Translations under genes and position numbers: made by a program
DNA from: an uncultured Vibrio sp.
GTDB taxonomy: Bacteria; Pseudomonadota; Gammaproteobacteria; Enterobacterales; Vibrionaceae
Direction: 5' to 3'
Length of the DNA: 64,000 bases
Assembly: GCA_947504195.1 (NCBI GenBank)
Contig: CANNGN010000004.1
Coordinates: forward strand, 434,001-498,000
Part shown: in pieces, positions 20,866 through 30,949 of the stretch
Numbering within the stretch: position 1 is the first letter of the stretch
How the letters are laid out: each line of letters begins with the position of its first letter
Notes under the pieces: model-generated
The model's input: the letters and a program-made list of their open reading frames with translations, nothing else
Databases searched by the model: none
What the model was told of the DNA's origin: nothing

Positions 20866-21279
20866 TTACCTGAGTTTTTTAATACGCTCAGTTTGACTAA
20901 TGACATCGGTTAATCGAATACCAAACTTATCGTTGACCACGACCACTTCACCATGGGCGATAAGTGTTCCATTAACGAGAACATCCAGTGACTCTCCCGC
21001 AATACGATCAAGCTCTACGACTGAACCTTGGTTAAGTTGCAATAAATTACGAATATTGATTTTTGAGCGTCCCACTTCCATTGAAATGGTCACAGGAATA
21101 TCCAAGATGGTATCTAGCTTACGCATTTCATCTTGCGAGATGGCTGGAGAGGTATCTTCCAACTCATCTAATGGCGCAGCCAAGATTTCATCGACATCGA
21201 TGTCTGAGGAGGCATTAGGATCTTCACTCAGCGCTGCTGCCCATTCATCCGCTAGCTTTTGGTCTTCAGATTCAGACAT
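20866..21279 (-). CDS. fliN: Flagellar motor switch protein FliN
   Basis: C-ring component. The 137 residues have an acidic N-terminal tail (about 1-50) and a C-terminal SpoA/SURF fold beginning DIPVTISMEVGRSKINI and ending RLTDVISQTERIKKLR. It lies 30 bp downstream of fliM. Confidence 0.96.
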   Translation of the reverse strand: MSESEDQKLADEWAAALSEDPNASSDIDVDEILAAPLDELEDTSPAISQDEMRKLDTILDIPVTISMEVGRSKINIRNLLQLNQGSVVELDRIAGESLDVLVNGTLIAHGEVVVVNDKFGIRLTDVISQTERIKKLR

Positions 21280-21309
21280 AGTTATTTACCTACTTCCATT
21301 AAAAATTGT

Positions 21310-22359
21310 TTATTCTTCAGGTGCATCTTCATTCTCAAGATCCGTTAAGATATTTTCGCTTAAAAACGACAAATCACTTTTGACCACTTCAGGGCGCTGA
21401 ATTTTCTCTGATACTTTCACCGCGACTTTATCTTTAGAACGACCTAACTTAACGCGAAATGTGGGTAAATCTTCAATATACATCAACGCATGCTCAGGCA
21501 TATTTATCGGAATAATATCATCGGTTTGTAATTCCATAAGATCGCGTAATGACAGTTCTTTTTCTGCAAGATCGATGCGAAAATTAACCGGTACATCCAT
21601 AATTTCTTCACGTAGTGCAGAACTCCAACGAACATCCGCTTCCATCTTATCGGACTGGACACCCGCATCGAGCAATTCACGAATCGGTTCGATCATTGAA
21701 TATGGAAGAACGACATGGAAATCTCCACCACCACCATCCACTTCAATATGAAATGAACTCACAACAATCACTTCGGTGGGCCCCACGATGTTGGCCATAG
21801 CAGGGTTTACTTCCGAGTCGAGGTATTCGAGTTCGGTTCCCATCACGGGTGCCCAAGCTTCTTTATAGTCTGAAATTAAAATTTTCAGCAGAAGTTGAAC
21901 GACACGTCTCTCTGTAGGTGTAAATTCACGCCCTTCGATACGAGCGTGAAAACGGCCATCGCCGCCAAAAAAGTTCTCTACAAGGATAAACACTAAGCGT
22001 GCTTCTAGAGTCACTAAGCCCGTCCCTTTGAGAGGGCGAAGTCGAACCATATTTAAGCTTGTCGGAACGTAGAGCGTATTTTGGTATTCACCAAACTTCA
22101 TCATCTGTACGCCGTTAATCGATAGCTCTGCTGGTTTTCTGAGCATGTTAAACAAACTCACCCGCATGTGTCGTGCAAAACGCTCGTTAATCAATTCCAG
22201 CGTTGGCATACGACCGCGCACAATGCGATCCTGTGACGAGAAGTCAAACGAACTGCTCGTGCTTTCCTGAGCACCAGCTTCTTGTTCCTCATCTTCCTCT
22301 ACAGAATCGACACCATGCAGCAGTGCATCAATTTCGTCTTGGCTTAATAAATCGGTCAC
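21310..22359 (-). CDS. fliM: Flagellar motor switch protein FliM
   Basis: C-ring switch subunit that binds phospho-CheY. The CheY-P-binding N-terminal helix reads LLSQDEIDALL (residues 4-14). A middle CheC-like domain (about 50-230) and a C-terminal SpoA domain follow. The 349-residue length is typical of Vibrio. It lies 10 bp after fliL and 30 bp before fliN. Confidence 0.97.
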   Translation of the reverse strand: MTDLLSQDEIDALLHGVDSVEEDEEQEAGAQESTSSSFDFSSQDRIVRGRMPTLELINERFARHMRVSLFNMLRKPAELSINGVQMMKFGEYQNTLYVPTSLNMVRLRPLKGTGLVTLEARLVFILVENFFGGDGRFHARIEGREFTPTERRVVQLLLKILISDYKEAWAPVMGTELEYLDSEVNPAMANIVGPTEVIVVSSFHIEVDGGGGDFHVVLPYSMIEPIRELLDAGVQSDKMEADVRWSSALREEIMDVPVNFRIDLAEKELSLRDLMELQTDDIIPINMPEHALMYIEDLPTFRVKLGRSKDKVAVKVSEKIQRPEVVKSDLSFLSENILTDLENEDAPEE

Positions 22360-22369
22360 TCTACACCTA

Positions 22370-22873
22370 CTATTGCATTACGAAATCGGTAAACAACACC
22401 CGTTCAATAACGGGATTTCCTACCGCTCTATTTAACGCTGAACGTATATCTTCTGTTGCCTTATCACGCAGTTCAATTCGCCCTGTGGGACTGCGCAATT
22501 GATCCACCGTCGCCGACGCAAAAGTCGACAACAAGGAGCTTTCTATAAGAGGCGTATGATAACGAGCGAGCTCATCATTCTCAGAACCTCGAACCATCAA
22601 TTGAATTTTTATCTGTACTAAACGATCTCGCTTATCCCCTGTCACATTAAAAACAAAGGGTTGCGGAATACTTACATATTGCACCGGATCAGCAGGCTCT
22701 TGTGTAACCTGTTGTTGTGCTTCAGCGCCACCTTCCGCAGCATCTTCACTTGAGCCCATAAGAAAGAATGCTGCACCACCGCCACCGCCAAGTAACACAA
22801 CGACTGCAATAATAATGATCAGCAGTTTGCTTTTTCCTTTCGGAGCCTCTTCTTTAACTTCGTCGTCAGCCAT
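22370..22873 (-). CDS. fliL: Flagellar basal body-associated protein FliL
   Basis: A single-pass inner-membrane protein that supports stator activity. The 167 residues show a lysine-rich cytoplasmic start, a membrane helix at about 17-38 with a run of five glycines, and a periplasmic stomatin/SPFH-like domain containing PFVFNVTG and RLVQIKIQLMVRG. It lies 29 bp downstream of fliK. Confidence 0.95.
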   Translation of the reverse strand: MADDEVKEEAPKGKSKLLIIIIAVVVLLGGGGGAAFFLMGSSEDAAEGGAEAQQQVTQEPADPVQYVSIPQPFVFNVTGDKRDRLVQIKIQLMVRGSENDELARYHTPLIESSLLSTFASATVDQLRSPTGRIELRDKATEDIRSALNRAVGNPVIERVLFTDFVMQ

Positions 22874-22902
22874 ATTATTCTCTTATAATTAGTTATATTG
22901 AT

Positions 22903-24885
22903 TTAGGCGTAGTAGCTTATCCCATCAGGCTTTGCGCCAAGATTTACATCAAGTTTTACATCAGTTGGAAAACTTTCGTCTCCAGCCATCTGTTCGTTAC
23001 CGTGATTCGAATCAGATTGAGACTGACCTCTTTCTCCAGACGCGTAACCTTGCTGTTGCTGAGCGTTTTGCTGTTGAACACCCGTTTCACCTAGTTGAAC
23101 ACCTTGCTGTGCCAGCATGTCACGTAGACGTGGCATTGCCCCTTCAAGTGCATCTCTAGCGTGTTGATTCGCCACCGTAAAATGAACGGTTGCCGAGTCA
23201 CCATTCATATTCATCCTAATTTGCATTCGACCCAACTCTGGTGGATCAAGTCGGATATCAATATTCTTTAAGTTTTTAGATAACATCATCTGAACCCGCT
23301 CAGATAGCTGGTCTGCCGCGACTTCTTTGTTAACCATGACAGGAACTTGAGCTGGCATTGCTTCCATTTTATTGAGTGGTGACGACATTTGGCCGCTTAA
23401 TCCACTTACCGAGGAAAGTTGCTGAGCAAGTGAACTCTCTTTTCCAGTTTCTGTTCGAGTGCTTTCAAGAGCCTGAAGGCCATTTTGTTCAATATGCTCT
23501 GCCGACCACTTCGCTTTAGTATCTGTTCCCGCAAGTACCGACATACCACCTAGTGCTGCCGCGGCTGATGGCATAGCATTCGCCGCTGTCGTAGCATTTA
23601 GCGCTACTTCTGATGAAACGGGAGCACTACTGTTAACACCAACTTGTGGAGCCATTCGTTCTTGCACCGCTGCACTTAAATTTGATTGAATAACCTGAGG
23701 CTGGCGAACCAACTTGGCTTCTTTAGCGCTGCCCTCTGCTTCAACTACCACACTTTTGCCTTGCAGTGATATTTCTTCCACATCACTATTCATTGTGGCT
23801 GACTCTAAAACAGGTTTCCCTGTTTGACTCTGGTTAGATTGTTCTGCCGAAACCATACCAGGTGTGGCGACTTGTACATTGTTTACCGTTCGAGTTGCTG
23901 ATACATCTTTAGATGCAGCGAGTGTCACTTCTGTTTGTTTCGCGATATTTTGGCTAGATTCATCAACCGCTTCGTCTGGTTTAGCCGCCAATCCAGAGTT
24001 AATTCGCTCCAAATCAATCAGTTCTGGTTCTTTCGATTCTACTGCGCCATCATCAACCGACTCTGCATTTAGTGTTTCCTGCTTTGTTTCGAAAAACGTT
24101 GCTGCTGCCATGGCCATTTGTTGTAAGTCTTCTTCAGTATTTTCTGATTTGGCAACGGCCTCATTATCAACAAGCGCCTGTTTAACCTCAGCCTGATTTT
24201 CCACAGCAGCCAAATCGGCTTTCAGTAATATGTCATCGACGTCACTGTCCTTAGCTTCTTCAATTGAGTCAGTTTGTGTTTCTGACATCGCTGCCAAAGC
24301 TTCCGCTTTATTTAGCTTAGGTTCGTCCAATAATTGTGTTTGATCTGGCAAGGCTTTGCCGTCGTCTGACAAGGATGGGTCTTGCTTAGTTTGATTAGAT
24401 TGAGATAACACACTGTTAGCTTGTTTGAGTTTGTCCAAAATTTTGTCGCCAGACTCCATCACTTTTTCAGTATCAAGTGATGCGGCTTTAGCGTCGGATT
24501 TCAGCTCTTCAGTATTCTCTCTATTTGCCTTTTTCGTATCTGCTGCAGCGGTGTCATCACTTTCTTCGACGTCATCTAACTGAGCAGCCTCACCTTCCAA
24601 TTCCGCGAGCTCATCTACTGCTTGGCCTTCAGCGACATCAAGCTCGGAAGCCACTTTTTTGACGTCGACATCGGCATTTATCTCATCACTATTATCCACA
24701 TCAAGAGAATCACCCTCGGATTTAACTTCACTCTTAGCTTCACCTTTAAATAAAGCGGATAACTTGGCGAAAAAACCTTCGCCGCTTTCTTCGGTAGCTT
24801 CATCGGTGGATACTAACTCTGCATCACTGTTTGATGCTGCCACATTGGGCGATGACTTTGCTGACGGGATGAAATCGATATTCAT
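22903..24885 (-). CDS. fliK: Flagellar hook-length control protein FliK
   Basis: A secreted ruler protein that measures the hook and triggers the FlhB switch. Only the C-terminal domain is family-conserved: it contains IDIRLDPPELGRMQIRM near residue 545 and VANQHARDALEGAMPRL. A glutamine-rich, low-complexity tail follows. The first about 450 residues are acidic, Ala/Ser/Glu-rich and low in complexity, as expected of a ruler segment. At 660 residues it is long beside Salmonella FliK (405), but long versions are usual in Vibrio. ATG 24885 follows CGAGAG. A sigma-54-type promoter lies about 190 bp upstream, marking the head of fliKLMNOPQR-flhB. Confidence 0.93.
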   Translation of the reverse strand: MNIDFIPSAKSSPNVAASNSDAELVSTDEATEESGEGFFAKLSALFKGEAKSEVKSEGDSLDVDNSDEINADVDVKKVASELDVAEGQAVDELAELEGEAAQLDDVEESDDTAAADTKKANRENTEELKSDAKAASLDTEKVMESGDKILDKLKQANSVLSQSNQTKQDPSLSDDGKALPDQTQLLDEPKLNKAEALAAMSETQTDSIEEAKDSDVDDILLKADLAAVENQAEVKQALVDNEAVAKSENTEEDLQQMAMAAATFFETKQETLNAESVDDGAVESKEPELIDLERINSGLAAKPDEAVDESSQNIAKQTEVTLAASKDVSATRTVNNVQVATPGMVSAEQSNQSQTGKPVLESATMNSDVEEISLQGKSVVVEAEGSAKEAKLVRQPQVIQSNLSAAVQERMAPQVGVNSSAPVSSEVALNATTAANAMPSAAAALGGMSVLAGTDTKAKWSAEHIEQNGLQALESTRTETGKESSLAQQLSSVSGLSGQMSSPLNKMEAMPAQVPVMVNKEVAADQLSERVQMMLSKNLKNIDIRLDPPELGRMQIRMNMNGDSATVHFTVANQHARDALEGAMPRLRDMLAQQGVQLGETGVQQQNAQQQQGYASGERGQSQSDSNHGNEQMAGDESFPTDVKLDVNLGAKPDGISYYA

Positions 24886-25073
24886 AACAATACTCTCGTA
24901 GACTTATTCATACGTAGGTACGCAAATGGCAATAGCGCGCCGCTTATTTCAGTCTTTTTGGAAGTTTCCTTCTCAGAAAGGCCGATTTGCTCTAGTAAGA
25001 CGTCGATATGAACTCAGTTAACGTCAATAAAGCACTTAATATTCTCTTATTAACCTGCTAATAAAAGATCGAT

Positions 25074-25089
25074 TGCAAGAAGTGCGCCA
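25074..25089 (-). promoter_or_regulatory. Sigma-54 (-24/-12) promoter for the fliK operon
   Basis: On the minus strand the site reads TGGCGC-ACTTC-TTGCA, matching TGGCAC-N5-TTGCA with one mismatch and the required GG-N10-GC spacing. It lies in the 224-bp gap between fliJ and fliK and points at fliK. The rest of that gap shows nothing else I can name. Confidence 0.7.
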
Positions 25090-25109
25090 GTTTCATATAC
25101 GGTACTCAA

Positions 25110-25556
25110 TTACGTTTGCGCTCCTTTACGACGAGCAAATTGTAATGTGGTGAACTCATCAAGCTCTTTTTGTTCCCGTATACTTGCCAATCTTTCACGT
25201 TCAACCCGCTTTTTATCTAACATCCATTCATAAGAGCGACGCTGCTTACGAACCTCGTGCCAATGCTCCTCGCTAGTTTCGACTTGCTGCTTAAACTGTG
25301 ATTCTGCTTCTTTCTGTTTATCCAATGTCGCATCTAACTGAGTTAAAAAACGATTGAGATGACCATATTCGCTCGCGGTTAAACCACTCATTCCGCGTTC
25401 AACCAATTGATTACAATAATCCAACCTATATTGTTCTATTTGACTAATCTGCTGATAATATTCGTCAAGTTCTCGACGCGCCTGACTCAATGCCATGACC
25501 GCTTTATCTTCTTTATCTATCATCTGCTCAAGCAGAAGTACTAAAGCATTCGTCAT
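25110..25556 (-). CDS. fliJ: Flagellar export protein FliJ
   Basis: A soluble coiled-coil export factor that contacts the FliI ATPase ring and FlhA. The 148 residues are almost entirely charged heptad-like helix (for example EQMIDKEDKAVMALSQA and EHWHEVRKQRRSYEWM), the FliJ pattern. It lies 2 bp downstream of fliI and is the last gene of fliEFGHIJ before the gap that holds the fliK promoter. Confidence 0.94.
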   Translation of the reverse strand: MTNALVLLLEQMIDKEDKAVMALSQARRELDEYYQQISQIEQYRLDYCNQLVERGMSGLTASEYGHLNRFLTQLDATLDKQKEAESQFKQQVETSEEHWHEVRKQRRSYEWMLDKKRVERERLASIREQKELDEFTTLQFARRKGAQT

Positions 25557-25558
25557 AA

Positions 25559-26884
25559 TTAACCTTCAACTTGCAATAAACTTTTCAGCATATTCACACT
25601 CATATCAAACGGGACTGATTCCTTCATTCCTTGTTGCAAAAACTGATCAATCATTGGTTTTAATGTAAACGATTGATCCACTGCCGGGTCACTTCCTGCT
25701 TTGTAAGCACCAATCGCGACTAAGTCTTGATTTTTTCTGCATACAGAAAGAATTTGTCTAACCGCACGAGCCATCAACATATGCTGATCGGTTGTTACCT
25801 GAGGCATAACGCGGCTAACCGACTTCTCGACATCAATCGCAGGATAATGACCTGCATCCGCCATTTCACGCGATAATACAATGTGTCCATCCAATATGGC
25901 TCGAGATGCATCAGCAATCGGATCTTGCAAATCGTCCCCTTCAGTTAAGACCGTGAAAAATGCAGTAATGGATCCTTTTCCTTCAGCACCATTACCCGCT
26001 CGTTCAACTAACGCAGGTAACTTTGCGAACACAGACGGCGGATAGCCTTTTGTCGCTGGAGGCTCACCAACCGAGAGAGCAATTTCACGTTGTGCCTGAG
26101 CAAAACGCGTTAATGAATCCAACAACAGCAGCACATCTAACCCTTGATCACGAAAATACTCTGCAATGGTTAATGCCGTTTGACAGCCTTTAAGACGCAT
26201 AAGAGGCGATGAGTCTGCCGGAGCGGCAACCACAACAGATCGTTGACGTCCATCGACACCTAAAATTTCTTCTATAAATTCTTTTACTTCTCGACCACGT
26301 TCACCAATCAAACCGACCACAACAACTTGTGCTGTTGTACCTAAGGTCATCATTCCTAAGGTCACAGATTTACCCACACCAGAACCAGCAAATAGACCAA
26401 TACGCTGACCTTTACCGACAGTGAGAAGTCCATTAATCGCTTTAAGCCCTACATCAAGCGGCTCGGAAATCGGTTTTCTCGCTAATGGGTTGATTGCAGG
26501 AACATCAAAGCTTGCGTAATTTTCGGTGTAAATTTCGCCTTGTCCATCTAATGGATTTCCAACACCATCAATCACACGACCAAGTAACTCCATCCCTACC
26601 GGAATACCAGTGTTCTCAGCCAATGGTGTCACTTTCGCACCTGGCAAAATGCCGTTAACTTGCTCACTCGGCATCAAAAATAATCGGTCACCTGAAAACC
26701 CAACAACTTCGGCTTCTATGTCACCGGACATCGTTTCAACTCGGCATGTCGTTCCAATTGGAGCGCGACAACCAATAGCTTCAAGTGTTAACCCAACCAC
26801 ACGAATCAATCGCCCAGATGCCACTGGGCGAGTTGATAAGCCTGTGGTTTTATAGCTGGATAATCGTTCCGCTAGTGCGAGCAT
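25559..26884 (-). CDS. fliI: Flagellum-specific ATPase FliI
   Basis: Hexameric type III export ATPase related to F1-beta. The Walker A loop is [15 protein letters not shown] near residue 163, Walker [15 protein letters not shown] near 250, and the signature [16 protein letters not shown] near 275. The 441-residue length is typical. Its ATG overlaps the fliH stop by one base, so translation is coupled. Confidence 0.97.
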   Translation of the reverse strand: MLALAERLSSYKTTGLSTRPVASGRLIRVVGLTLEAIGCRAPIGTTCRVETMSGDIEAEVVGFSGDRLFLMPSEQVNGILPGAKVTPLAENTGIPVGMELLGRVIDGVGNPLDGQGEIYTENYASFDVPAINPLARKPISEPLDVGLKAINGLLTVGKGQRIGLFAGSGVGKSVTLGMMTLGTTAQVVVVGLIGERGREVKEFIEEILGVDGRQRSVVVAAPADSSPLMRLKGCQTALTIAEYFRDQGLDVLLLLDSLTRFAQAQREIALSVGEPPATKGYPPSVFAKLPALVERAGNGAEGKGSITAFFTVLTEGDDLQDPIADASRAILDGHIVLSREMADAGHYPAIDVEKSVSRVMPQVTTDQHMLMARAVRQILSVCRKNQDLVAIGAYKAGSDPAVDQSFTLKPMIDQFLQQGMKESVPFDMSVNMLKSLLQVEG

Positions 26885-27684
26885 TACTCACCTCCAACAT
26901 GTCGATTAGAGGAGCAAAAATTTTGCAATACAGAACGCACTCGATCTTCCATACGGTATGAAACACTCGATTCGCCCGCGACGATTTGTACATCTCCACG
27001 AGTCAAAGAAGGTTCGCTACTTAAACTCCAATTTCGCTGCTCGAGATCTTCCTCACCATAGGCTTGTCGAACTAACTCCACATCTTCAGGATTGAGTTTT
27101 AACTCGATGGTGTGATTTGCTACTGGGAGTGATTCAACCGATTCTTTAACGGTATCTAGAAGAATCTGTGGGTTGGTCGTTACTTCTAAATGCACCACTT
27201 CTTTCACCAAGGTGAGAACCATATCAACTAATTGCCGCTCAACCTGGCTATTCATAAGTTCAAGAGGGCTTGCAAATTGAGATGCGAGTTCGACAAAGCT
27301 GGTAATATGTTCATCTACGGTTTGTTGAGAGCTTTCAAGCCCTTCTGCTTTGCCAAGTTCAAGGCCTTCAATATGACCGGCTTCAATCCCCTCTGTTTTT
27401 CCTTTTTCGTAACCCTGTTTAAACCCAGCTTCCTTACCTTCAAATAATCCTTCTTGGTACGCATCTTGGCGGATATTTTCGAGTTCTTCTTGCGTGAAAG
27501 GACGCAGTTCATGTTGCTCGGTTTCTTCGAAATCTGGCGACCAGCTCGGATCATAATTTAACGCTGTCTCTTTCGCTGATTCTCCTTCAGCATAATCGGG
27601 CAACCCCCACGCTTGAGGTTGAATTGACTCGGAGTCTTGAGTTGATTCAGGGCGTAAAAACCCTCTTTTTCTATCTATTGACAT
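26884..27684 (-). CDS. fliH: Flagellar assembly protein FliH
   Basis: Negative regulator and stator-like partner of FliI. The 266 residues contain a Glu/Gly-rich helical repeat (about 75-115) with glycines every four residues, such as [18 protein letters not shown]. This is the GxxxG repeat known for FliH. A C-terminal domain containing [19 protein letters not shown] follows. It starts 57 bp after fliG and overlaps fliI by one base. Confidence 0.95.
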   Translation of the reverse strand: MSIDRKRGFLRPESTQDSESIQPQAWGLPDYAEGESAKETALNYDPSWSPDFEETEQHELRPFTQEELENIRQDAYQEGLFEGKEAGFKQGYEKGKTEGIEAGHIEGLELGKAEGLESSQQTVDEHITSFVELASQFASPLELMNSQVERQLVDMVLTLVKEVVHLEVTTNPQILLDTVKESVESLPVANHTIELKLNPEDVELVRQAYGEEDLEQRNWSLSSEPSLTRGDVQIVAGESSVSYRMEDRVRSVLQNFCSSNRHVGGE

Positions 27685-27741
27685 ACACTACCAGCCTTAT
27701 GGGTGACACCATTCTTTGGCCGTTATCCATGATTATCTAAG

Positions 27742-28794
27742 TTATACGAAATCATCACCGCCACCACCAAGCATAATGTCACCAGCATCCGCTAAGCGAC
27801 GAGCCACAACCAGCACCTCTTTCTGCGCTGCTTCAACATCCGAGACCTTGATTGGTGCCATCGCCTCTATGTCATCACGCATCATATCGGCAGCACGTTT
27901 AGACATGTTCTTGAAGATCTTCTCTTTTAGGCCTTCATCAGCCCCTTTAAGTGCTTTCTGAAGTATATCTTGTGGTACATCACGCAGTAGTTTTTGAATA
28001 CCTTGGTCATCAACCTCAGCCAAGTTTTCAAAGACAAACATAAGGTCTTGAATTTGCGTGGCCAAATCTTCATCTTTGTCACGCATTTGATCGATCAAGA
28101 TACCTTCAACATTGTTATCCATGAAGTTCATGATTTCAGCGGCGGCTTTTAGGCCACCAATTTTCGCGGCTTGAGCACCAGCTTGACCGGCAAACTGTTT
28201 CTCCATAATTTCATTGAGTTCTGCCAAGGCGTTTGGCTGGACTTCTTCGAGGTGAGCAATTCTCATCATTAAATCGAGACGATCACGTTCAGCAAACTGT
28301 GACAAAATCTCTGCTGATTGATCCGGTTCCAAATAGGAGAGTACGATTGTTTGAATCTGAGGGTGTTCATTAATAATAATCGTTGCAACCTGACGAGGAT
28401 CCATCCATTTAAGAGAATCCAAACCTTTAGAACCGGTACCAAGTAGAATTTGGTCAACCAAGTTATTGGCCTTGTCTTCACCCAATGCCGCTACGAGAGC
28501 ATTACGCATAAAGTTCTCGCTACCCATCCCAATGTTAGTGTATTTCTGAATATCATCTAGAAATGCTCGATGAACCGCCCCGACCTTTTCTTGGCTCAAG
28601 TCGCTTGCACGCGCCATTGCAGCACCGACTCGTTGAACTTGTTTCGGTTCTAAATTACGAATGATGTTAGCTGCATCTTCTTCATTTAAGCTAAGAAGTA
28701 AAATAGATGCTTTCTCATCACCCATCATTGAGCTTACGTCAAAATCAGTGGTTGCAACCTCAGTACCAGGAGCTTGGTTTTCTTCATCCGGCAT
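27742..28794 (-). CDS. fliG: Flagellar motor switch protein FliG
   Basis: C-ring subunit that contacts FliF and the stator. The 350 residues include the N-terminal domain (GDEKASILLLSLNEEDAA), the middle EHPQ motif (IINEHPQIQTI near residue 142), and a C-terminal torque domain with charged helices (DLATQIQDLMFVFENLAEVDD). It starts 1 bp after the fliF stop. Confidence 0.97.
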   Translation of the reverse strand: MPDEENQAPGTEVATTDFDVSSMMGDEKASILLLSLNEEDAANIIRNLEPKQVQRVGAAMARASDLSQEKVGAVHRAFLDDIQKYTNIGMGSENFMRNALVAALGEDKANNLVDQILLGTGSKGLDSLKWMDPRQVATIIINEHPQIQTIVLSYLEPDQSAEILSQFAERDRLDLMMRIAHLEEVQPNALAELNEIMEKQFAGQAGAQAAKIGGLKAAAEIMNFMDNNVEGILIDQMRDKDEDLATQIQDLMFVFENLAEVDDQGIQKLLRDVPQDILQKALKGADEGLKEKIFKNMSKRAADMMRDDIEAMAPIKVSDVEAAQKEVLVVARRLADAGDIMLGGGGDDFV

Positions 28795-28795
28795 A

Positions 28796-30538
28796 TTATT
28801 CTTCCAAATTCATCCAGTTTTTCACAACTTGAGCTGCAAGTTCTGGCTCATTAGCCACAAGTGCTCTAACAGCTTTCAGCACGTCTTCGTCTTTGTGTAA
28901 ATTAGGTAAGTCGATTGTCGAACCAAATTCAAACAGATCGCCTCCCTCTAAGTCATTACCAATCAGGCTAGTTTCACCATCTTCCCCAATCGGTAGACCA
29001 TCAGGTCCATACATTCCTTCTTGGTCATCGGACACAGGATTAATAAGTTTTTTCATTGCTGGTCGAACAAGAACCAATACGATAACGATAATAACGAGTG
29101 CACTTGCGGCCCAGCGTATCCAATCATTGAAATTCGGGTTCTCCCAAATCGGCGGTTCTACCATTTCTGCTACTTCAGGGACCGCAAATTGCACACTAAG
29201 AACATTGAGCAAGTCTCCTCGTCCCTCATTAAACCCTACTGCACCAACCAAAATCTGACGAATGGTATTCAGCTCACTTTCCGTAAGAGGTGTATAGGTC
29301 GTTTCGTTGGTTTCTGGATTTACAACCGCTCGCTGTTTAACCGCAACCGAAACGGTTTGACGACTCACAGAACCTGTTTGCTTACGTTCATGACTAATGG
29401 TGGTATCAATTTCATAGTTACGTGTTGCTTCTTTACGTACAGATCCTTGACCAATAAGCGAACCGTTCTTCATTTGAGCGACATCTTCAGGAATAGATGC
29501 GTCTGCTGGAGGTTGATTACTCAATGCTCCCGGGACTCCGGCAACGGTATTGCTATTGTTATAATCTTCTACGGTATATTCACTGCGTGGTGATGCATTG
29601 CTTGGATCAAACACTTTGCGAGTCTGCTCTACCGCATTAAAGTCCAGTACAATATCTACCTGAGCGGTATAATTGCCCAGACCTAGAATCGGAATAAGAA
29701 TTGAATCAATTTTTTCACGTAATGTTTGTTCTTTCTTATATTCAAGCTCCTGCTCTTTACGTCTCGATGCCGTAAGCGCATCTTCTGAGCCAGAATTAAG
29801 CAGTCGACCATGCTGGTCCGTGACCGTGATTCGTGTTGATTTCATGCCTGGTACGGCACTTGCGACCATTCCCACAATCGCATCAACTTCATCTTGTTTT
29901 AGGTTTGCTCCGCTACGAAGCGTAAGAAATACCGACGCTGATGCTTCTTGATTTTGACGAACAAACACACTTTGCTTTGGCATTGCCAACAACACACGTG
30001 CTTTTCGTACCTGAGTCATCTCTTCGATTGCTTTGGATATTTGACGCTCTCTGCTGAGTTTGAGGCGTTCGATTTCGAGGCGCTGAGAGACACCAAACCC
30101 CATATCTTGGAGTAAGATGTTGTCGCCATCGTCTGCTTGTTTATTTATTCCTGCTCGCGCGAGTTCAAGTTTTAGGTTGTTGTATTCACTAGCAGGAACC
30201 AAAATGGTATTCCCGTCGAGCTTGTAGGTTTTTTTGCTTTGATCAAAATAATCGAGGACCGAAATTAACTCGTCCGTTTCATAAACACCCAGTGGGCGCA
30301 TTTCAGGTTCTTTAACCCAGAAAAAGAGCATGATGATAAGCGCGACACAAATTGAAATCGACAAGACTAAGACAATCTGACGAATCATGTCTAAATCGCC
30401 CACCGCAAAATCAAATCTCGATGAGCTTTTTTCACCTAAATCAGGGTTTTGATTCTCTAAGGTCATCTCACCGCCAGATAGGCTTACATCGTTACTATCT
30501 GCGAGAGCGAGATCGGTAGATTGCTTATCTTCTGCCAC
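28796..30538 (-). CDS. fliF: Flagellar MS-ring protein FliF
   Basis: Builds the MS ring and the base of the rod. The 580 residues have two membrane helices (about 52-72 and 475-495) flanking the periplasmic ring-building motifs. A conserved block near the start of these is ISVLDYFDQSKKTYKL. The cytoplasmic C-terminal tail, which binds FliG, ends near VVKNWMNLEE. It lies 17 bp downstream of fliE. Confidence 0.97.
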   Translation of the reverse strand: MAEDKQSTDLALADSNDVSLSGGEMTLENQNPDLGEKSSSRFDFAVGDLDMIRQIVLVLSISICVALIIMLFFWVKEPEMRPLGVYETDELISVLDYFDQSKKTYKLDGNTILVPASEYNNLKLELARAGINKQADDGDNILLQDMGFGVSQRLEIERLKLSRERQISKAIEEMTQVRKARVLLAMPKQSVFVRQNQEASASVFLTLRSGANLKQDEVDAIVGMVASAVPGMKSTRITVTDQHGRLLNSGSEDALTASRRKEQELEYKKEQTLREKIDSILIPILGLGNYTAQVDIVLDFNAVEQTRKVFDPSNASPRSEYTVEDYNNSNTVAGVPGALSNQPPADASIPEDVAQMKNGSLIGQGSVRKEATRNYEIDTTISHERKQTGSVSRQTVSVAVKQRAVVNPETNETTYTPLTESELNTIRQILVGAVGFNEGRGDLLNVLSVQFAVPEVAEMVEPPIWENPNFNDWIRWAASALVIIVIVLVLVRPAMKKLINPVSDDQEGMYGPDGLPIGEDGETSLIGNDLEGGDLFEFGSTIDLPNLHKDEDVLKAVRALVANEPELAAQVVKNWMNLEE

Positions 30539-30555
30539 AATACGTCACCTACTAC

Positions 30556-30867
30556 TTAAACTGGCATGTTCATAAGTTCTTTGTACGCATCAACCATTTT
30601 GTTTCGCACTTGAATGGTTGCGTCAAATGAGACACTCGCTTTATTACGAGCAATCATCACATCAGAAAGAGAAACATCTGCATCTCCTTGGTCGAACCGA
30701 GTCTGGAGAGACGATGAGGTTTTTTGTAATCCATTAACGCTGTTTATCGCTTTCCCCAAAAGATCACCAAAATCGCTGCCTGATGTATTGATGGTTGGTT
30801 GCGACTGATTATTTGACGCTTGAGCCATCATTGCTTGCATTTCGCTTTGTAACCCGTCTAATCTCAT
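30556..30867 (-). CDS. fliE: Flagellar hook-basal body complex protein FliE
   Basis: Links the MS ring to the rod and is exported first. The start is set at ATG 30867 (MRLDGLQSEMQAMM, 103 residues, family length about 104), with GAGG five bases upstream. A TTG at 30885 would place that ribosome site within the coding region. The C-terminal half (SVNGLQKTSSSLQTRFDQGD, then VSLSDVMIARNKASVSF) is the conserved FliE helix. It heads fliEFGHIJ behind a sigma-54-type promoter. Confidence 0.95.
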   Translation of the reverse strand: MRLDGLQSEMQAMMAQASNNQSQPTINTSGSDFGDLLGKAINSVNGLQKTSSSLQTRFDQGDADVSLSDVMIARNKASVSFDATIQVRNKMVDAYKELMNMPV

Positions 30868-30919
30868 ACTGCCCTCGATTGCCAATTCTTTGACTTATAA
30901 TTTGTCTTACTAACAAAAG

Positions 30920-30935
30920 AGCAAGTAGCGTGCCA
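30920..30935 (-). promoter_or_regulatory. Sigma-54 (-24/-12) promoter for fliE operon
   Basis: On the minus strand the site reads TGGCAC-GCTAC-TTGCT: a complete -24 element and an excellent -12 element with exact spacing. It lies between the flrC stop (30950) and the fliE start (30867). RpoN-dependent, Flr-activated transcription of fliE is the established Vibrio arrangement. Confidence 0.85.
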
Positions 30936-30949
30936 TAAATAAGATCGAG

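Noticed and set aside
24659..24901. Open frames antisense to fliK, flagellin, fliF and fliD genes
   Set aside because: They lie fully inside well-supported genes on the other strand, lack family similarity and reflect the low-complexity or codon pattern of the real genes.
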